Counted from the first letter of the stretch, positions 34,423 to 45,074 are shown. The stretch is 64,000 bases of DNA from Cordylochernes scorpioides (GCA_030710605.1 CP092864.1:142993361-143057360); one strand, 5' to 3'. A program made the numbers and translations. Notes: generated by a model not told the origin, from the letters alone.

Positions 34423-34873
34423 TGTCAAATTATTTGACAAACATAGCAGTTTTAATCTTCTCAGTTATGCGGGAAGAATGTTGTTTATTTGTTAAATGAA
34501 CTGATCCTCCACGCCTTCTTATTGGACGAATGTGGCCATGTTTGTATATAAAAGAGGGTTGAAACGGAATGCGAGGAGTCGTTGAGTGGTGTTCGAGTGG
34601 AGACGCTTAAAACGTTCTCTGTGTGCTTGTCTGATGATTATCCTCGCATACCTGTGAAACCCCGGTCCACTCCTTATCAACACTGCAAATAAAAGATAAG
34701 TACTGTTTTTATTTTATTTAACAAATCGTGTTCCCCCCCCCCCCCTTTTTTTTTTTTTTGTTGTTGGTGTTGTACTCTTGAGTGTACCTTTTTATGTGTA
34801 TAAATTACTCTTACTGTAGGCCCTAGTTAATTGTTTTTTTTTGTGTAATAACCCGTAAGAGTGACTTTTGTCA
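34423..34873 (+). mobile_element. Solo LTR (family L1), plus orientation
   Basis: TGTCAAATTATTTGACAAAC at the start and GTGACTTTTGTCA at the end match the family seen at 6635-7096. Inside are TTTGTATATAAAAGAGG (TATA region), AATAAAAGATAAG (polyadenylation region) and a C/T homopolymer stretch. Flanks AAAT and AGAT could be a TSD with one change. No internal retroelement sequence adjoins. Confidence 0.8.
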
Positions 34874-34914
34874 AGATAGCTAAGGTCTGGAGGTACTAGT
34901 TATATATTTTACGA

Positions 34915-35485
34915 GGCAGATCAGACCAGACGGAGTAAATTCTGTTCTGTTCGAGTTTAGGGCCGATTCGACGGAACAAAAATGTTCTTCAGAATTAAGG
35001 CCGACCAGACACCCGGAAGAGTAAAATATGTTCTTTCTGAATAAAAACCATCTGACACCCCCAAAGGAGCAAAGCAATCTTTTTTTTTATTTTAAATTAA
35101 TTAAGGCCGATTTGACATCGGCGGAACAGAAGCTGCTCTTTTTCAATTAAGGCCGATTTGACATCGGCGGAACAGAAGCTACTCTTTTTCAATTAAGGCC
35201 GATTTGACATCGGCGGAACAGAAGCTACTCTTTTTCAATTAAGGCCGATTTGACATCGGCGGAACAGAAGCTACTCTTTTTCAATNNNNNNNNNNNNNNN
35301 NNNNNNNNNNNNNNNNNNNNNNNNNNNNNNNNNNNNNNNNNNNNNNNNNNNNNNNNNNNNNNNNNNNNNNNNNNNNNNNNNNNNNTAAGGCCGATTTGAC
35401 ATCGGCGGAACAGAAGCTACTCTTTTTTAATTAAGGCCGATTTGACATCGGCGGAACAGAAGCTGTATTTTATTTTTTTTTTTTT
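34915..35485. repeat. 46-bp minisatellite, left block (contains assembly gap)
   Basis: Units of 46 bp with TTAAGGCCGATTTGACATCG, GCGGAACAGAAGCTACTC and a T-rich end. Copies before 35100 are degenerate. The array is interrupted by the gap at 35286-35385, so the true unit number is unknown. It continues after the Helentron at 36990-37200. Confidence 0.9.
35286..35385. other. Assembly gap (100 N)
   Basis: Exactly 100 N, a conventional placeholder of unknown true size, flanked on both sides by the 46-bp repeat. The assembler evidently collapsed or failed to span the array. Confidence 0.98.
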
Positions 35486-36989
35486 TGACGTGACAACGTC
35501 TTAAATTAGGTTGCGGCTGGGAGTCACTTATGAAAAAGTGTAACGCCCGGTAACGTTACGATGAGTCACCGAACGAGAGTGCTGCGCGCGCAGCTGCGCG
35601 CGCAGCGCTAGAGAATTAGGCGCATTGAATCGGCGCATGCTTGTCTCTGTCTTTGTCTTTCTCGAACGTTCTTGGCGTTGGAAAAACAAGAAAGCGTCAT
35701 AATACAAGTTCACACGTGTAGTTAAAGTATCGTCAGCTGTGTCTGTAGTGAAAATGTGGAGTGCTTAGATTCGTCATTTACAACAACTACAACAATAAAG
35801 GTAAATAATTGTACACTGATATTTCATTATCGTAAACTATGATTGATTGATTAATTGTTAGATTGACACAAAAGTTGAGAAACTGAGTTTATAGGTTATG
35901 TCATACTATTGATAAATGTTGATAGTGTTAAGTAAATTATTAGTTTAAAATTAATTAATTAATTAATTATTATTTTACAAATTTTAAATAGTTTCAAATT
36001 TATTTAGCAAAAATTTGAACCTTCGATCTGAATAAATGTTTTGATTTTCGAATTGATTCTTTAAAATTACAAATATTAAGAAAAAGTGGCAGATATAAGA
36101 AAACTTTATTTAAACTGTGTTGAGCAAGAATTTTAACATCTAATTTAAGTAAATGTTTTAATTTTCAACTTCATCATTTACAATTACAAATTTTATTTAA
36201 TTTCAAATTTATTTAGCAAAAATTTGAACCTTCGATCTGAATAAGTGTTTTGATTTTCAAATACCAACGCGGCTGGTGGAGTGGCGATCTATCGTAAATT
36301 ATCATCGACATCTACGGCGGAAGTGTTCCAAGTTGCGATTACAGACGTAACTCGTGTCATTAAAACCAAGGGTGACATGTGCATGACTGAAGTTACTTGC
36401 TTCGCCGCTAATACTAGCTTCAAGTTTATACTCGGTGCTGTATATATTCATCCAGGAGCTAGTATGCAGGATATTGGAATGTTACTATGGCAAGGACTCG
36501 GTCCGTACATTCACAACAGCCAGTACGTGCCACCGTTCGTGCAAGTTGATTCTAGTATACCGATTCTTCTGTGTGGTGATTTTAACAAAAACGTAAAGCC
36601 TGACAACTCGTTTCTTATTTCATGAAAAATACGTATAATCTTGATTGCGTAACAAACGTTTCTAAGTCAACTACGTTAAAAGGAACAACTATCGACTTGA
36701 CTTTCGCAAGACACATTACAGCAGAAACACTTCCTTTCATTTCATATTTCTCCTATCATCGTCCTATCCTCAACAAAATCACTCAAATAGGAATTAGTTA
36801 AGTTTAAGTTTACATGTACAATGTTTTAGTAAACAAAATATATTTCTATAGTTAAAATTTGTGCAATTCTTATTTTCATTCAATTCCTTGTTCCTATTGG
36901 GCAATTTAATTATATTCATATCAATAAATATTCTACCGTTGTCACGTAAAATCTTCGCCCGTAAAACCGACTTTACAGGCAACCATTGT
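35486..36989 (+). mobile_element. Helentron (Helitron-like), internally deleted
   Basis: The element lies inside a T-run of the 46-bp array, with array units on both sides. Subterminal inverted repeats ACGTGACAAC (35488-35497) and GTTGTCACGT (36938-36947) and a small 3' hairpin (GTAAAACCGACTTTAC) fit Helentrons. These differ from classical Helitrons by inserting into T-rich sites and by carrying an endonuclease at the protein C-terminus. The 3' half encodes such an endonuclease. Rep and helicase are absent, so most of the coding region has been deleted. A GC-rich 26-bp perfect palindrome lies at 35581-35606 in the leader. Confidence 0.75.
36266..36801 (+). pseudogene. Helentron apurinic-type endonuclease domain remnant
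   Basis: An EEP-fold (AP-endonuclease-like) domain. The first frame shows NAAGGVAIYRKLSS at the start and ILLCGDFNKNV, with the catalytic GDFN. A one-base frameshift near 36615-36622 moves the continuation to the frame with LKGTTIDLTFAR and SYFSYHRPI, carrying the catalytic His, which stops at 36799-36801. This endonuclease cuts DNA and is fused C-terminally to Rep/helicase in Helentrons. Here it is broken and has no start codon of its own. The first frame's ATG at 36281 is internal. Confidence 0.78.
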
Positions 36990-37200
36990 TTTTTTTAATT
37001 AAGACCGATTTGACCTCTAGCGGAACAGAAGCTGCTCTTTTTCAATTAAGGCCGATTTGTCATTGGCGGAACAGAAGCTGTTTTTTTTTTTTTTATTAAG
37101 ACCGATTTGACTTCTAGCGGAACAGAAGCTGCTCTTTTTCAATTAAGGCCGATTTGACATCGGCGGAACAGAAGCTGTTCTTTTTTTAATTAAGACCGTT
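36990..37200. repeat. 46-bp minisatellite, right block
   Basis: About four degenerate units (GACCGATTTGAC, CGGAACAGAAGCTG), continuing the array interrupted by the Helentron. The variants TCTAGCGG and CATTGGCGG alternate. Confidence 0.85.
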
Positions 37201-38017
37201 TAGACACACGACGGAACAAAATATGTTTTTCCGAGTTTAGGCACAGATCTGATCAGTTGACATATGATCTATTCTGTACAGTTCAGGCAGTTTAAATTTG
37301 AAAGTCAAAGATAATATTTTCTTCTAAGATCTATATGAACTTTGTTCAAAGCAGCATGATATCTATTCTATTCGAATTGCGAGTCTATCTATGTAATATG
37401 GCTCTCCAATTCGAGCAGGTCCAGATGTTCCATGCCTGGGATGTTGCTGACCAGCGAGGGTCTGCCTGCGGGGGATCGCCAAGATGGATGGTCAAACCAA
37501 TTACGTCTCACAAATTGAGCCACTCAGGGTTGATCCCATCTAACCCAGCGGACTTTATGGATGGCCCAGGTGGGTGGGGCCTAGTCTTCAATTTCCGCTT
37601 CATGTCAAATCTTTGAGAAGGAAATGGGGCTACTTTTGGAATTACATTCAGTTCTTGACATGTTCTTATGTTTGGTTGTCCTTCGGGGATACAGACACCT
37701 TGGTCTTATTCTTTGACTAATATGAAAATATGAAGATTTCGAAGGCACTTTGGACAAAATGATGCAAGTAACACTTGTATTGGGCTCTAAACCCTGTTAA
37801 TAACCAGATGGCACTTTAGATACCTAGTTCATGTACTTGAAACTATGTTAAAGAACATTCTGTACTATCTAGCTCCCCTGTTTTCTAAGTGGCCGCTTAA
37901 AACAGGTGTGCAGTATCACAAGAAGAGAGGAAGAGATTACTATATATTGATTTATAACTGTTAAACAAGGAATTGCTAAAACTGGGACTACATACATCAA
38001 AAGTTTCCTATTTTACA
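37201..38017. other. No gene recognised
   Basis: A 93-codon frame at 37335-37616 has no domain. A GC-richer part at 37430-37600 is not repeated elsewhere in the window. No other element was recognised. Confidence 0.35.
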
Positions 38018-38370
38018 CTAGACGGGTGACCCGGGCTTCGCCCCGGGATTGACCCGTGTGCATATCTACCCGAGTGATATATATTTAGATAAGATTTTTT
38101 TTTATAATTGTTTGTTATTAGCATTATCTATTTGTTTGCATCAGCATAATTTAATCTAATCTTTGATAGAGGGCGCTGTTCGTGAGCTAAGTAGAATAAT
38201 TTGAATATATAGTTTTAATAATTGATTTATATATTTTTTAAAATAGCCTATCGTCTTCCCCGTATTTTTTTACCTATGTATGGAAATTTTGGTTTGAATT
38301 AGTGATCTACCGCGAATTTGTATACCGGACATACAAACAAACATACAAACATTCATTTTTTATATATATA
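38018..38370 (-). mobile_element. Helitron family 1, copy B
   Basis: Begins (plus) with CTAGACGGGTGACCCGGG and a GC hairpin, and ends at TACAAACATTCATTTTTTAT. Near-identical to the other family 1 copies. It faces copy C at 38707, so together they form a large inverted repeat. Confidence 0.78.
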
Positions 38371-38535
38371 CGCAGATATAACGTTAAACAGAGTGATCTT
38401 TCGAACTACATGGCAACAGAAATTTGTACACGAAAATTCACGTTGTTTAACGCTATATAGTAAAATGAAGATTTTTTTTTTTTTTGCTGCACGGGATCTA
38501 CATTTTAGCATTACATAAACTGATATATCTATATA

Positions 38536-38706
38536 CAGTAGAACTTGGATAATTCGAACTTCTTTAATTCGAAAACCTCTTTAATTCGAATATTTATCTT
38601 GGTCCCTAGAATTTGAAATAAATAAAATTTCCGTTTTAATTCGAATTTTTGGATAATTTGAATTTTTTTATGGTCCCTTGGGGTTCGAATTATCCAAGTT
38701 CGACTG
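38536..38706. mobile_element. Tigger-type MITE, 171 bp
   Basis: Terminal inverted repeats CAGTAGAACTTGGATAATTC and the reverse complement at the right (GAATTATCCAAGTTCGACTG), flanked by TA on each side (38534-38535 and 38707-38708). The interior repeats AATTCGAA-type motifs. Its right end coincides with the TA-rich start of Helitron copy C. Confidence 0.85.
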
Positions 38707-39063
38707 TATATATATAAATCAATGTTTGTATATGTTTGTTTGTTTGTATGTCCGGTATACAAATTCGCAGTAGTTCACTAATTCAAACCAAAATTTCCAT
38801 ACATAGGTAAAAAAATACGGGGAAGACGATAGGCTATTTAAAAAATATATATAAATCAATTATTAAAACTATATATTAAAATTATTCTACTTAGCTCACG
38901 TACAGCGCCCTCTATCAAAGATTAGATTAAATTATGCTGATGCAAACAAATAGATAATGCTAATAACAAACAATTTATAAAAAAAATCTTATCTAAATAT
39001 ATATCACTCGGGTAGATATGCACATGGGTCAATCCCGGGGCGAAGCCCGGGTCACCCGTCTAG
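38707..39063 (+). mobile_element. Helitron family 1, copy C
   Basis: Starts in a TA repeat with AATCAATGTTTGTATATG and ends with the hairpin CCCGGGGCGAAGCCCGGG, TCACCCGT and CTAG (39060-39063). Non-coding. The Tigger MITE abuts its 5' edge and may have displaced the original terminal TC. Confidence 0.8.
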
Positions 39064-39635
39064 TGATAAATAAGAACAAAGAGTATCTCTTGTTATAGAA
39101 GAGACAGTTGAAGAACTATGTGGTTGTAAGCCACTGCAAAGTTTCAAAAAAGAGTTCACTAGAACCACATTCCCAATGTCTTGAGAAACCAGAAGCTCAT
39201 TTCAATAGACCAAAAGAGGCAAATCTACCTACATTCTTCTAGGATGTAGTAAAAGAATTCGCAGTGATGATTCTTTTGTAGACTGTTGCAAGGATTTTAG
39301 TCAGATCACTAAATATCAGAAAGGAGAGAGAAAAAGTCTCCTTTAAACTAACTTTATTTAAGACATGTAAAGAGGACAGAGGAAAACACCAAATTGGTCA
39401 GCAGACAAGACCGCACGCTAATCCTCTGTCGCCGCTGGCGGGTTTGTTTGTTTGCTGTCTGTCCGTCTGGCCGACGTCCCGATGTGGATCTCCATTATTC
39501 CACAGTGTTAATAAAAAATAAATTGTATTCTAAAGCATATTTAAAGAGAAACAGTAATATCATCTTCCTGCATAGCTATAAAGGTAAAAAAAAAAGCCCT
39601 ATTGCTATTTGATATTTAAGTACTAATATAAATAA
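39064..39635. other. No gene recognised
   Basis: A 72-codon frame at 39394-39612 lacks any motif. It is a mixed-composition stretch between Helitron copies. Confidence 0.35.
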
Positions 39636-39994
39636 CTAGACGGGTGACCCGGGCTTCGCTCCGGAATTGACCCGTGTGCATATCTACCCGAGTGATATAT
39701 ATTTAAATACGATTTTTTTAAATAATTGTTTGTTATTAGCATTATCTATTTGTTTGCATCAGCATAATTTAATCTAATCTTTGGTAGAGCGTTCGTGAGC
39801 TAAGTAGAATAATTTGAATATATAGTTTTTAATATATAGTTAGAATATATATTTTTTAAAATAGCCTATCGTCTTCCCCGTATTTTTTTTTACCTATGTA
39901 TGGAAATTTTGGTTTGAATTAGTGAACTACTGCGAATTTGTATACCGGACATACATACAAACAAACAAACAAGCATTGATTTATATATATATAG
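39636..39994 (-). mobile_element. Helitron family 1, copy D
   Basis: CTAGACGGGTGACCCGGG at the plus-strand left edge, with an imperfect hairpin (GCTCCGGAATTG replaces the usual arm). The right edge is at AAGCATTGATTTATATATA. It contains a small internal duplication of TATAGTT relative to other copies. Confidence 0.75.
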
Positions 39995-40448
39995 ATATTT
40001 TGAAAATACTATCGAAAATTCTATTGACAAATAATATTGACAATTGATTGTAGCTGGTTGGTTGTGAAGAAATGGATTCTCTAAGTAAAATCTTAGAGAA
40101 CCAATCACATTGCTATACGACAATGTATACAATTTGAAAAAGAAATAGATTGTGGGAGCCGAGAGACTTCCTTTCACCTTGGTGTGATGACAGACCACGC
40201 CGTCGGCAAATATGCAAGCGGGGCCTGGTAATAGGAGATGACCACCGCTGAGAGGCGCAGCAGATCGGCGGAAGTCAATCAGAACCGAATGAACATTCTA
40301 GGGTGTTGTACTTTTTGTCTTCCTTTATGAACTTCCTATCAAAATGTACTAATACGTAATACTAATAAAAACTAACTTTGAAATAATTTTCTAAGCCATC
40401 GCTGTACTTAATAAATCGATACACCACAAGACAATGTATAAGTTCCAC
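39995..40448. other. No gene recognised
   Basis: 40170-40310 is GC-rich and not repeated elsewhere in the window. No reading frame with a recognisable motif was found. Confidence 0.35.
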
Positions 40449-40911
40449 TGACAATAGTTACTTAGTACGGGTTAACACAAATTGCAATAAACTAGAGCCT
40501 ACAGTAAGAGTAACTTAAACACAGAAAAAAAAAGTACACTCAAGAGTACATCACAAAAAAGTAAATAATAACTCACAATTTGTTAAATAAAATAAAATGT
40601 AAAAAACAGTACTTATCTTTATTGTTGCGTTTGTAGGGATCGGACCGGGGTTACCCAGGTATGCAAGGAGATAGCCAGACACGGATAATGCACGCAGAGA
40701 ACACTTTAAGCGTCTCCACACGATAATCAACCATACTACTCCTCGACTCCCCTCGCAATACCATAGCCCCCTTATATATACAAACATGGCCACATTCGTT
40801 CAATGAGAAGGCAGGAGAGATTGGTTCACTATCAAACGATAACAAAATCCTTCCCACTAAAATCTGAGATAAGATTAAAAAAATGCAAATATTTGTCAAT
40901 ATAATTTGACA
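40449..40911 (-). mobile_element. Solo LTR (family L1), 4-bp TSD CCAC
   Basis: 463 bp. On the minus strand it starts TGTCAAATTATATTGACAAA and ends ACTATTGTCA, with CCAC at 40445-40448 and 40912-40915. It shares the TATA-like, AATAAAG and ATCGGACCGGGG segments with the 6635 and 9058 copies. The 80- and 82-codon minus-strand frames are LTR translations. Confidence 0.88.
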
Positions 40912-42299
40912 CCACTATGCACAGGTATCTCCTAGTTATCCCATGTAAATTTACTATAATACTATTCTCGTTCCTAACTCAAATTTTAAATAGGAAGCGA
41001 AGAGAAATTTTAAACAACTTTCACGGGTTGGCGCGGTGTTCTTGGAAAGTCACGCTAGGCCTCGTGCCACAGACGAGTCAAGAGGCCACGAAAGAATCTC
41101 AACGGCGGTAGCAGAAGCAAAAACGTGATCATTAATTAACCTTCATTAACCGACGAAATTAGGGCCGAACGAGTTGCAAAAGTTCCGAGGATGGAAAATC
41201 AGAGGCACGCCGTGTAATTAATGCAAAATGTGCGTGCAACAAATAAAAGAGGATTTTGAGGGGAACATCTGACAACGCTGCCCTCCATCAACTTCCATGC
41301 GTGCTCTAGCGATGTTCCCTAATTTATACAGCTCGCTCTCTGTGACCATAATTGTTTAGAAATAAATTCTTTGACCCACGACTTAAGTTGGGATCTAATT
41401 AGTGTACAGTCAATAGCCCACGACGACTTCTCATTGGCTAATCAGTTCCTTTAAGATGGTCGAGTGGCTGCTAGATGGAAGCTTTTGATTGGACGGCGAT
41501 TTCTTCTCACGAGGATTTGGTCAATAGTCCAGAATCATATGAGGGGAATTTATTTGATCACAGAATACGTTGTATTTAATTATGACCAGAACAGCCTAGT
41601 GTGTGATAAGCAAATTCCTAGAAGTTAATTTCAATCAGAAAGCCTCAACCTGTATGCGACCGATATGAACCAAGAATAAAATTAGCTCTTATCCAACCCT
41701 TGTGTCTGCATGAATAGTTTCTGTAGTTTCGAGATTGCACCTGAGTTTTGGATAAAGTATATTTTCATATAGCAAACATTTAACAATGGATATTGGTTAT
41801 CTTCATCCTTTCTGGATGAAGCTACTCTATTGCGCTGCTCCAGAAATCAGCAAGGTTGTAAAAAAAGGTGAGAATTAGTAATACATAGTATAAAATTATA
41901 ATTCAGAATTTCATTTGGCAATAAAAAAATAAAATGTACTAAATATTTAGGGATAATCATTACATAGAATTGAATAAAATATTTCTTTGGTTATTAAGGC
42001 AACAACGACATTTCAGATTATATAAGGATTTGGCACACAATAGTTGTCTACATTTCAGAAATTTAAGTTGCATTGAATTCTGCTTTATCATTGAATTTAT
42101 TTAGCTTATAACTGAGAAGAAATTAGGTTGGATTTACACCTTTATTAAAATTCATTCCTCCATCCATTTTGTTCTAAACTTGGTATGTATCCACTGAAGT
42201 TAGCGGAACTTAAAGACAAGCGTATGGCTATTTATGATTTTACCTCTGAATTCACAAACTCTCTGTTAATAAAATTATATATTTATCTAAATAAATTTA
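40912..42299. other. Apparently single-copy, possible regulatory DNA
   Basis: No transposon signature and no convincing exon. 41120-41260 carries homeodomain-type motifs (ATCATTAATTAACC near 41127; GTAATTAATGCAAAATG near 41214) in a stretch of balanced composition. It lies in what is probably the onecut intron, which makes an enhancer conceivable. Nothing in the sequence alone proves this. Confidence 0.3.
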
Positions 42300-43383
42300 T
42301 ATCCTTCCTTTATTTTTATATCTATAAAAATTAAATCCAAAATCGATGTTTGTTATCGCGTTGCGCAAAATCTACAGAAAAAATCATTATGAAATTTCGC
42401 ATGTAGGTAGCTGAAAAATTCGCTTAACATATAGGCTATTCAAAAAACTAAAAAGGTTAATGTGCTTTTTAAAAAAATATATAAAACCCAAAAGCGTTAG
42501 TTCCAGCCTTTCACCGCTTGGGCGCAGCACTGGTCGTGACGATAAATGAATTTGATTGGTTAATAATTTAAACGTGGTTTGTTTACACAATGAATGTTAG
42601 TTTGTTTACACGATGATTGTTTTTAAAAGGTAAGATAATCCAATCGCCGTGAAACTTTAGGAAGTTATATATTTACTATACTACTGGGAAGGTTTCTGGT
42701 ATGAATTTGATTTGAAATAAATATTCTTTGCAATTTTATTTTCAAATTTTCTACTTTCACTCGCAAGCAGCGCCTTTCGCGGTCTCTGGTGAAATTATAT
42801 TTATAAATTGTAACAATGCTTAAAATGTGTTCCAAGTATAATAAATTCAATTTGAGAATTTAGTAATATAATATTCCAATGACGTAAAAAAACTTGGCAT
42901 TTTAATATTAATATATATTTAAAGAAACTATTGTAACGTTTTTGTGTTAAATGTTAAAATGTAATGTTAAAATATATTTTTACATTGTTAATTTAATTTG
43001 TTGTTGTTTTATAATAATGAAGATGCAAATTACATTTATGTTGTTGTTTATTATCGTTTGTTTATATATAAAAAAATTACATTGTATGTGATGATGATAA
43101 CAAAATAATTTTTAAAATTAATTTATATGATTCATTGAGAAAAATAAATAATTAATTATCAAATTCACAAAAGTGACATTATCATATTAAAATATAATAA
43201 ATGATTTCAAAAAATTATGTATTTCAAAATATATTTAAACGCATATAACAATATTTATATTTATATACGTTTATAAATCAATATATAGGTAGATTGGATG
43301 TTTTCTAGAATCGTTTTAACAAATGCTCGTTAGGCAAACTTTTACTCGGATAAAAACCGGGCGAAGCCGGGTACATTCGCTAA
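42300..43383 (+). mobile_element. Helitron family 2-like, copy K (older)
   Basis: Begins near TATCTATAAAAATTAAATCC, TATGTTTG-like sequence follows, and it ends with a hairpin (CCGGGCGAAGCCGGG), TACATTCG and CTAA (43380-43383), a valid CTRR end. An internal CGCAAGCAGCGCCTTTCGCGG block corresponds to CGCAATCAGCGCC in the 3606-4145 copy. The middle is AT-rich and non-coding. Confidence 0.55.
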
Positions 43384-43984
43384 ATACAGTTATTTGCAAA
43401 TCTTCGTTTGTGGCAAGATATTATTCCTTCAACTTCAAATTACCGAGTGGACCAATTAATACTGATTTTTTTCAATTTATCGAGTATTTTTCAAGGAACC
43501 GGGAAAATTTTCAAATTATCGAGAGTATAGACAAGTATAGATTCAGTAGGGATTGAATGTTTGCTAGAATCGTTTTAACAAATGTTTGTTAGGCAAACCT
43601 TTACTCGGGTAAAAATCGGGCCAAGCCGGGAACATATATATATGTTTGTCGGCTATGCATGCCCTCAATATGTAACTAATCTCGCTGAAATTTGAACAGG
43701 ACAGAGAGTTAAATCTGGAAGAGTTTTTTTGTCGCCTTTTAACCATGAAAAATTATATTTTACCCAAGTACTGAGCAACAATATTTTTTAGTCAGAAATG
43801 ATAATGACAATATTGCTGTATCATGCTTGATTGACATAAACAAAATTCTTTAGGGGAATATTCACTAGGGCAGACCACAGGCGAAGCCAGATAATAATTT
43901 TTAGTAGGCAGGAACAAAATCCCCCAGCGAAACATTCACTCAAGCAGAAAACACACGAAGCCAGGTCATTTCTACATATAAAAT
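43384..43984. repeat. Decayed Helitron-like ends; no gene
   Basis: Near 43600-43635 a second degenerate end (TTACTCGGGTAAAAATCGGG, CCAAGCCGGGAACAT) and a family 2-like start (ATATGTTTGTCGGCTATGCA) appear. AGGCGAAGCCAGAT and CACGAAGCCAGGTCAT follow at 43878 and 43953. These look like successive worn-out Helitron termini. Confidence 0.45.
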
Positions 43985-44024
43985 ATCGTTTCTCGGCCTT
44001 TTGGCTAAGATCACGTAGTATATC
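43985..44024 (+). pseudogene. U2 snRNA 5' fragment
   Basis: ATCGTTTCTCGGCCTTTTGG followed by CTAAGATCACGTAGTAT matches the first ~40 nt of U2 snRNA, including the segment around the branch-point-recognition region (GTAGTAT). The rest of U2 is absent. The junction with unrelated AT-rich DNA suggests a chimeric or truncated retropseudogene. Confidence 0.8.
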
Positions 44025-44177
44025 TCTAGATATTTTTATTTATATATATCTTTTTAAAAATCTATTCAGTAGAGAGAGAGGATATGTTTGCTCGAAAAAT
44101 ATATTTTGTATATTATATAAATATATAATGTAACGAATATTATTATCATTATTATCATAATATTCATTTTTTTTTTT

Positions 44178-44285
44178 TTTTTGTCCTGACGAAGGCAAAA
44201 GATTTTTGTTGAAACGTTAGGGAAATAAAACTTCAACTGGCCGAAATGTCTACTTTTAAAGAAATATATCTTATAGGTGACAGAG
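44178..44285 (+). ncRNA. Hammerhead-ribozyme-like motif, copy 1
   Basis: CTGACGA (44186-44192) is followed by a stem-loop (GGCAAAAGATTTTTGTT, seven pairs including two G-U) and GAAAC (44211-44215), then GTT. This is the order of the hammerhead core (CUGANGA, stem II, GAAA, short stem III, NUH). One extra A sits between the core and stem II, and stem I pairs poorly here. The following AATAAAACTTCAACTGGCC-GAA segment is shared with copy 2 at 50.2 kb. Penelope-like elements and retrozymes carry such motifs with short stem III. No reverse transcriptase is visible next to it. Confidence 0.45.
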
Positions 44286-44821
44286 ATTTTAATAGATTCA
44301 CTATCCTCCTTCCAAACTATCTCTGTACCAGAAGATGAGCCAGCAACATGTCTCCAGACATTTTCCTCACAATATATATTCACCAGACCGTGGGTCCAAA
44401 AGGATTATTTGTCACCCCCAGAGTTGTGCCTCGGGAAAGATAGAGTTAACAACAGGTGCAAGTTGGGGACTCGATTAACGCCGAGAATTCAATATTTAAA
44501 AAAGTAACTTTCCGGGAAGGAGATCAGCGCAACGGAATGATTCCTTCCCTCCTTGCGACAAAAAACCTTTCCCCGCACCACCCAGGAATATATTCAAACC
44601 TTCCCAAATACTATTATTGAACTTTTTGGTCAAAAATCTATTTCCACAGTTGGAGAGGGGGGGAGAGGTTTCTATCACCGTGATCTGTGAATTCTTTCAT
44701 CACATACACATTTATATTTTATTTATAAATCGCGGGGACCACTCTTAGTAAGTTGTGTGAGTGGTAAATTCTATAAATAAATGCCAGGGACTTCATGTGG
44801 ACTCTTTTTTCTTTTCTAAAG
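44286..44821. other. No gene before the exon candidate
   Basis: GC-balanced sequence with short frames on both strands (44277-44507, 44496-44678). No motif or repeat family was recognised. Confidence 0.35.
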
Positions 44822-44961
44822 ATCTTCCAACATTTCCATTGGGGCAAAGATTGCTCTTCTATTATGAAGATCAGGTTTACATTATAAGAGGCCGCAAGAA
44901 GTGGGTCAAAAAGATGGATGCATCATTGTGTCAAGAAAAATGTCATGAAAATGAAGAGTAG
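44822..44961 (+). CDS. Possible short terminal exon, function unknown
   Basis: A strong polypyrimidine tract, ACTCTTTTTTCTTTTCTAAAG (44801-44821), is followed by an open frame of about 45 residues to TAG at 44959-44961. It contains FPLGQRLLFYYEDQVYIIRG and a Lys-rich WVKKM segment. The protein looks non-repetitive and mixed in composition, unlike the surrounding repeats. The beta-strand-like pattern ending in K-W-x-K faintly recalls collagen XV/XVIII trimerisation domains, but the resemblance is too weak to name it. If real, it would be a gene on the strand opposite to onecut. No polyadenylation signal follows closely. Confidence 0.22.
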
Positions 44962-45074
44962 GCGTAAATAGTAGCAATGTAATTCCTTTAATGAATTACG
45001 CTCGTTAAGTGAATTCGTTTTTAAACCTTTCAATAACGCGGGCGGAGAAAACTAAGATTTTGTTATCCAAGTAC
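44962..45074. other. Left flank of the 28-bp array
   Basis: Short unassigned sequence. The first degenerate repeat units appear from about 45075. Confidence 0.3.
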
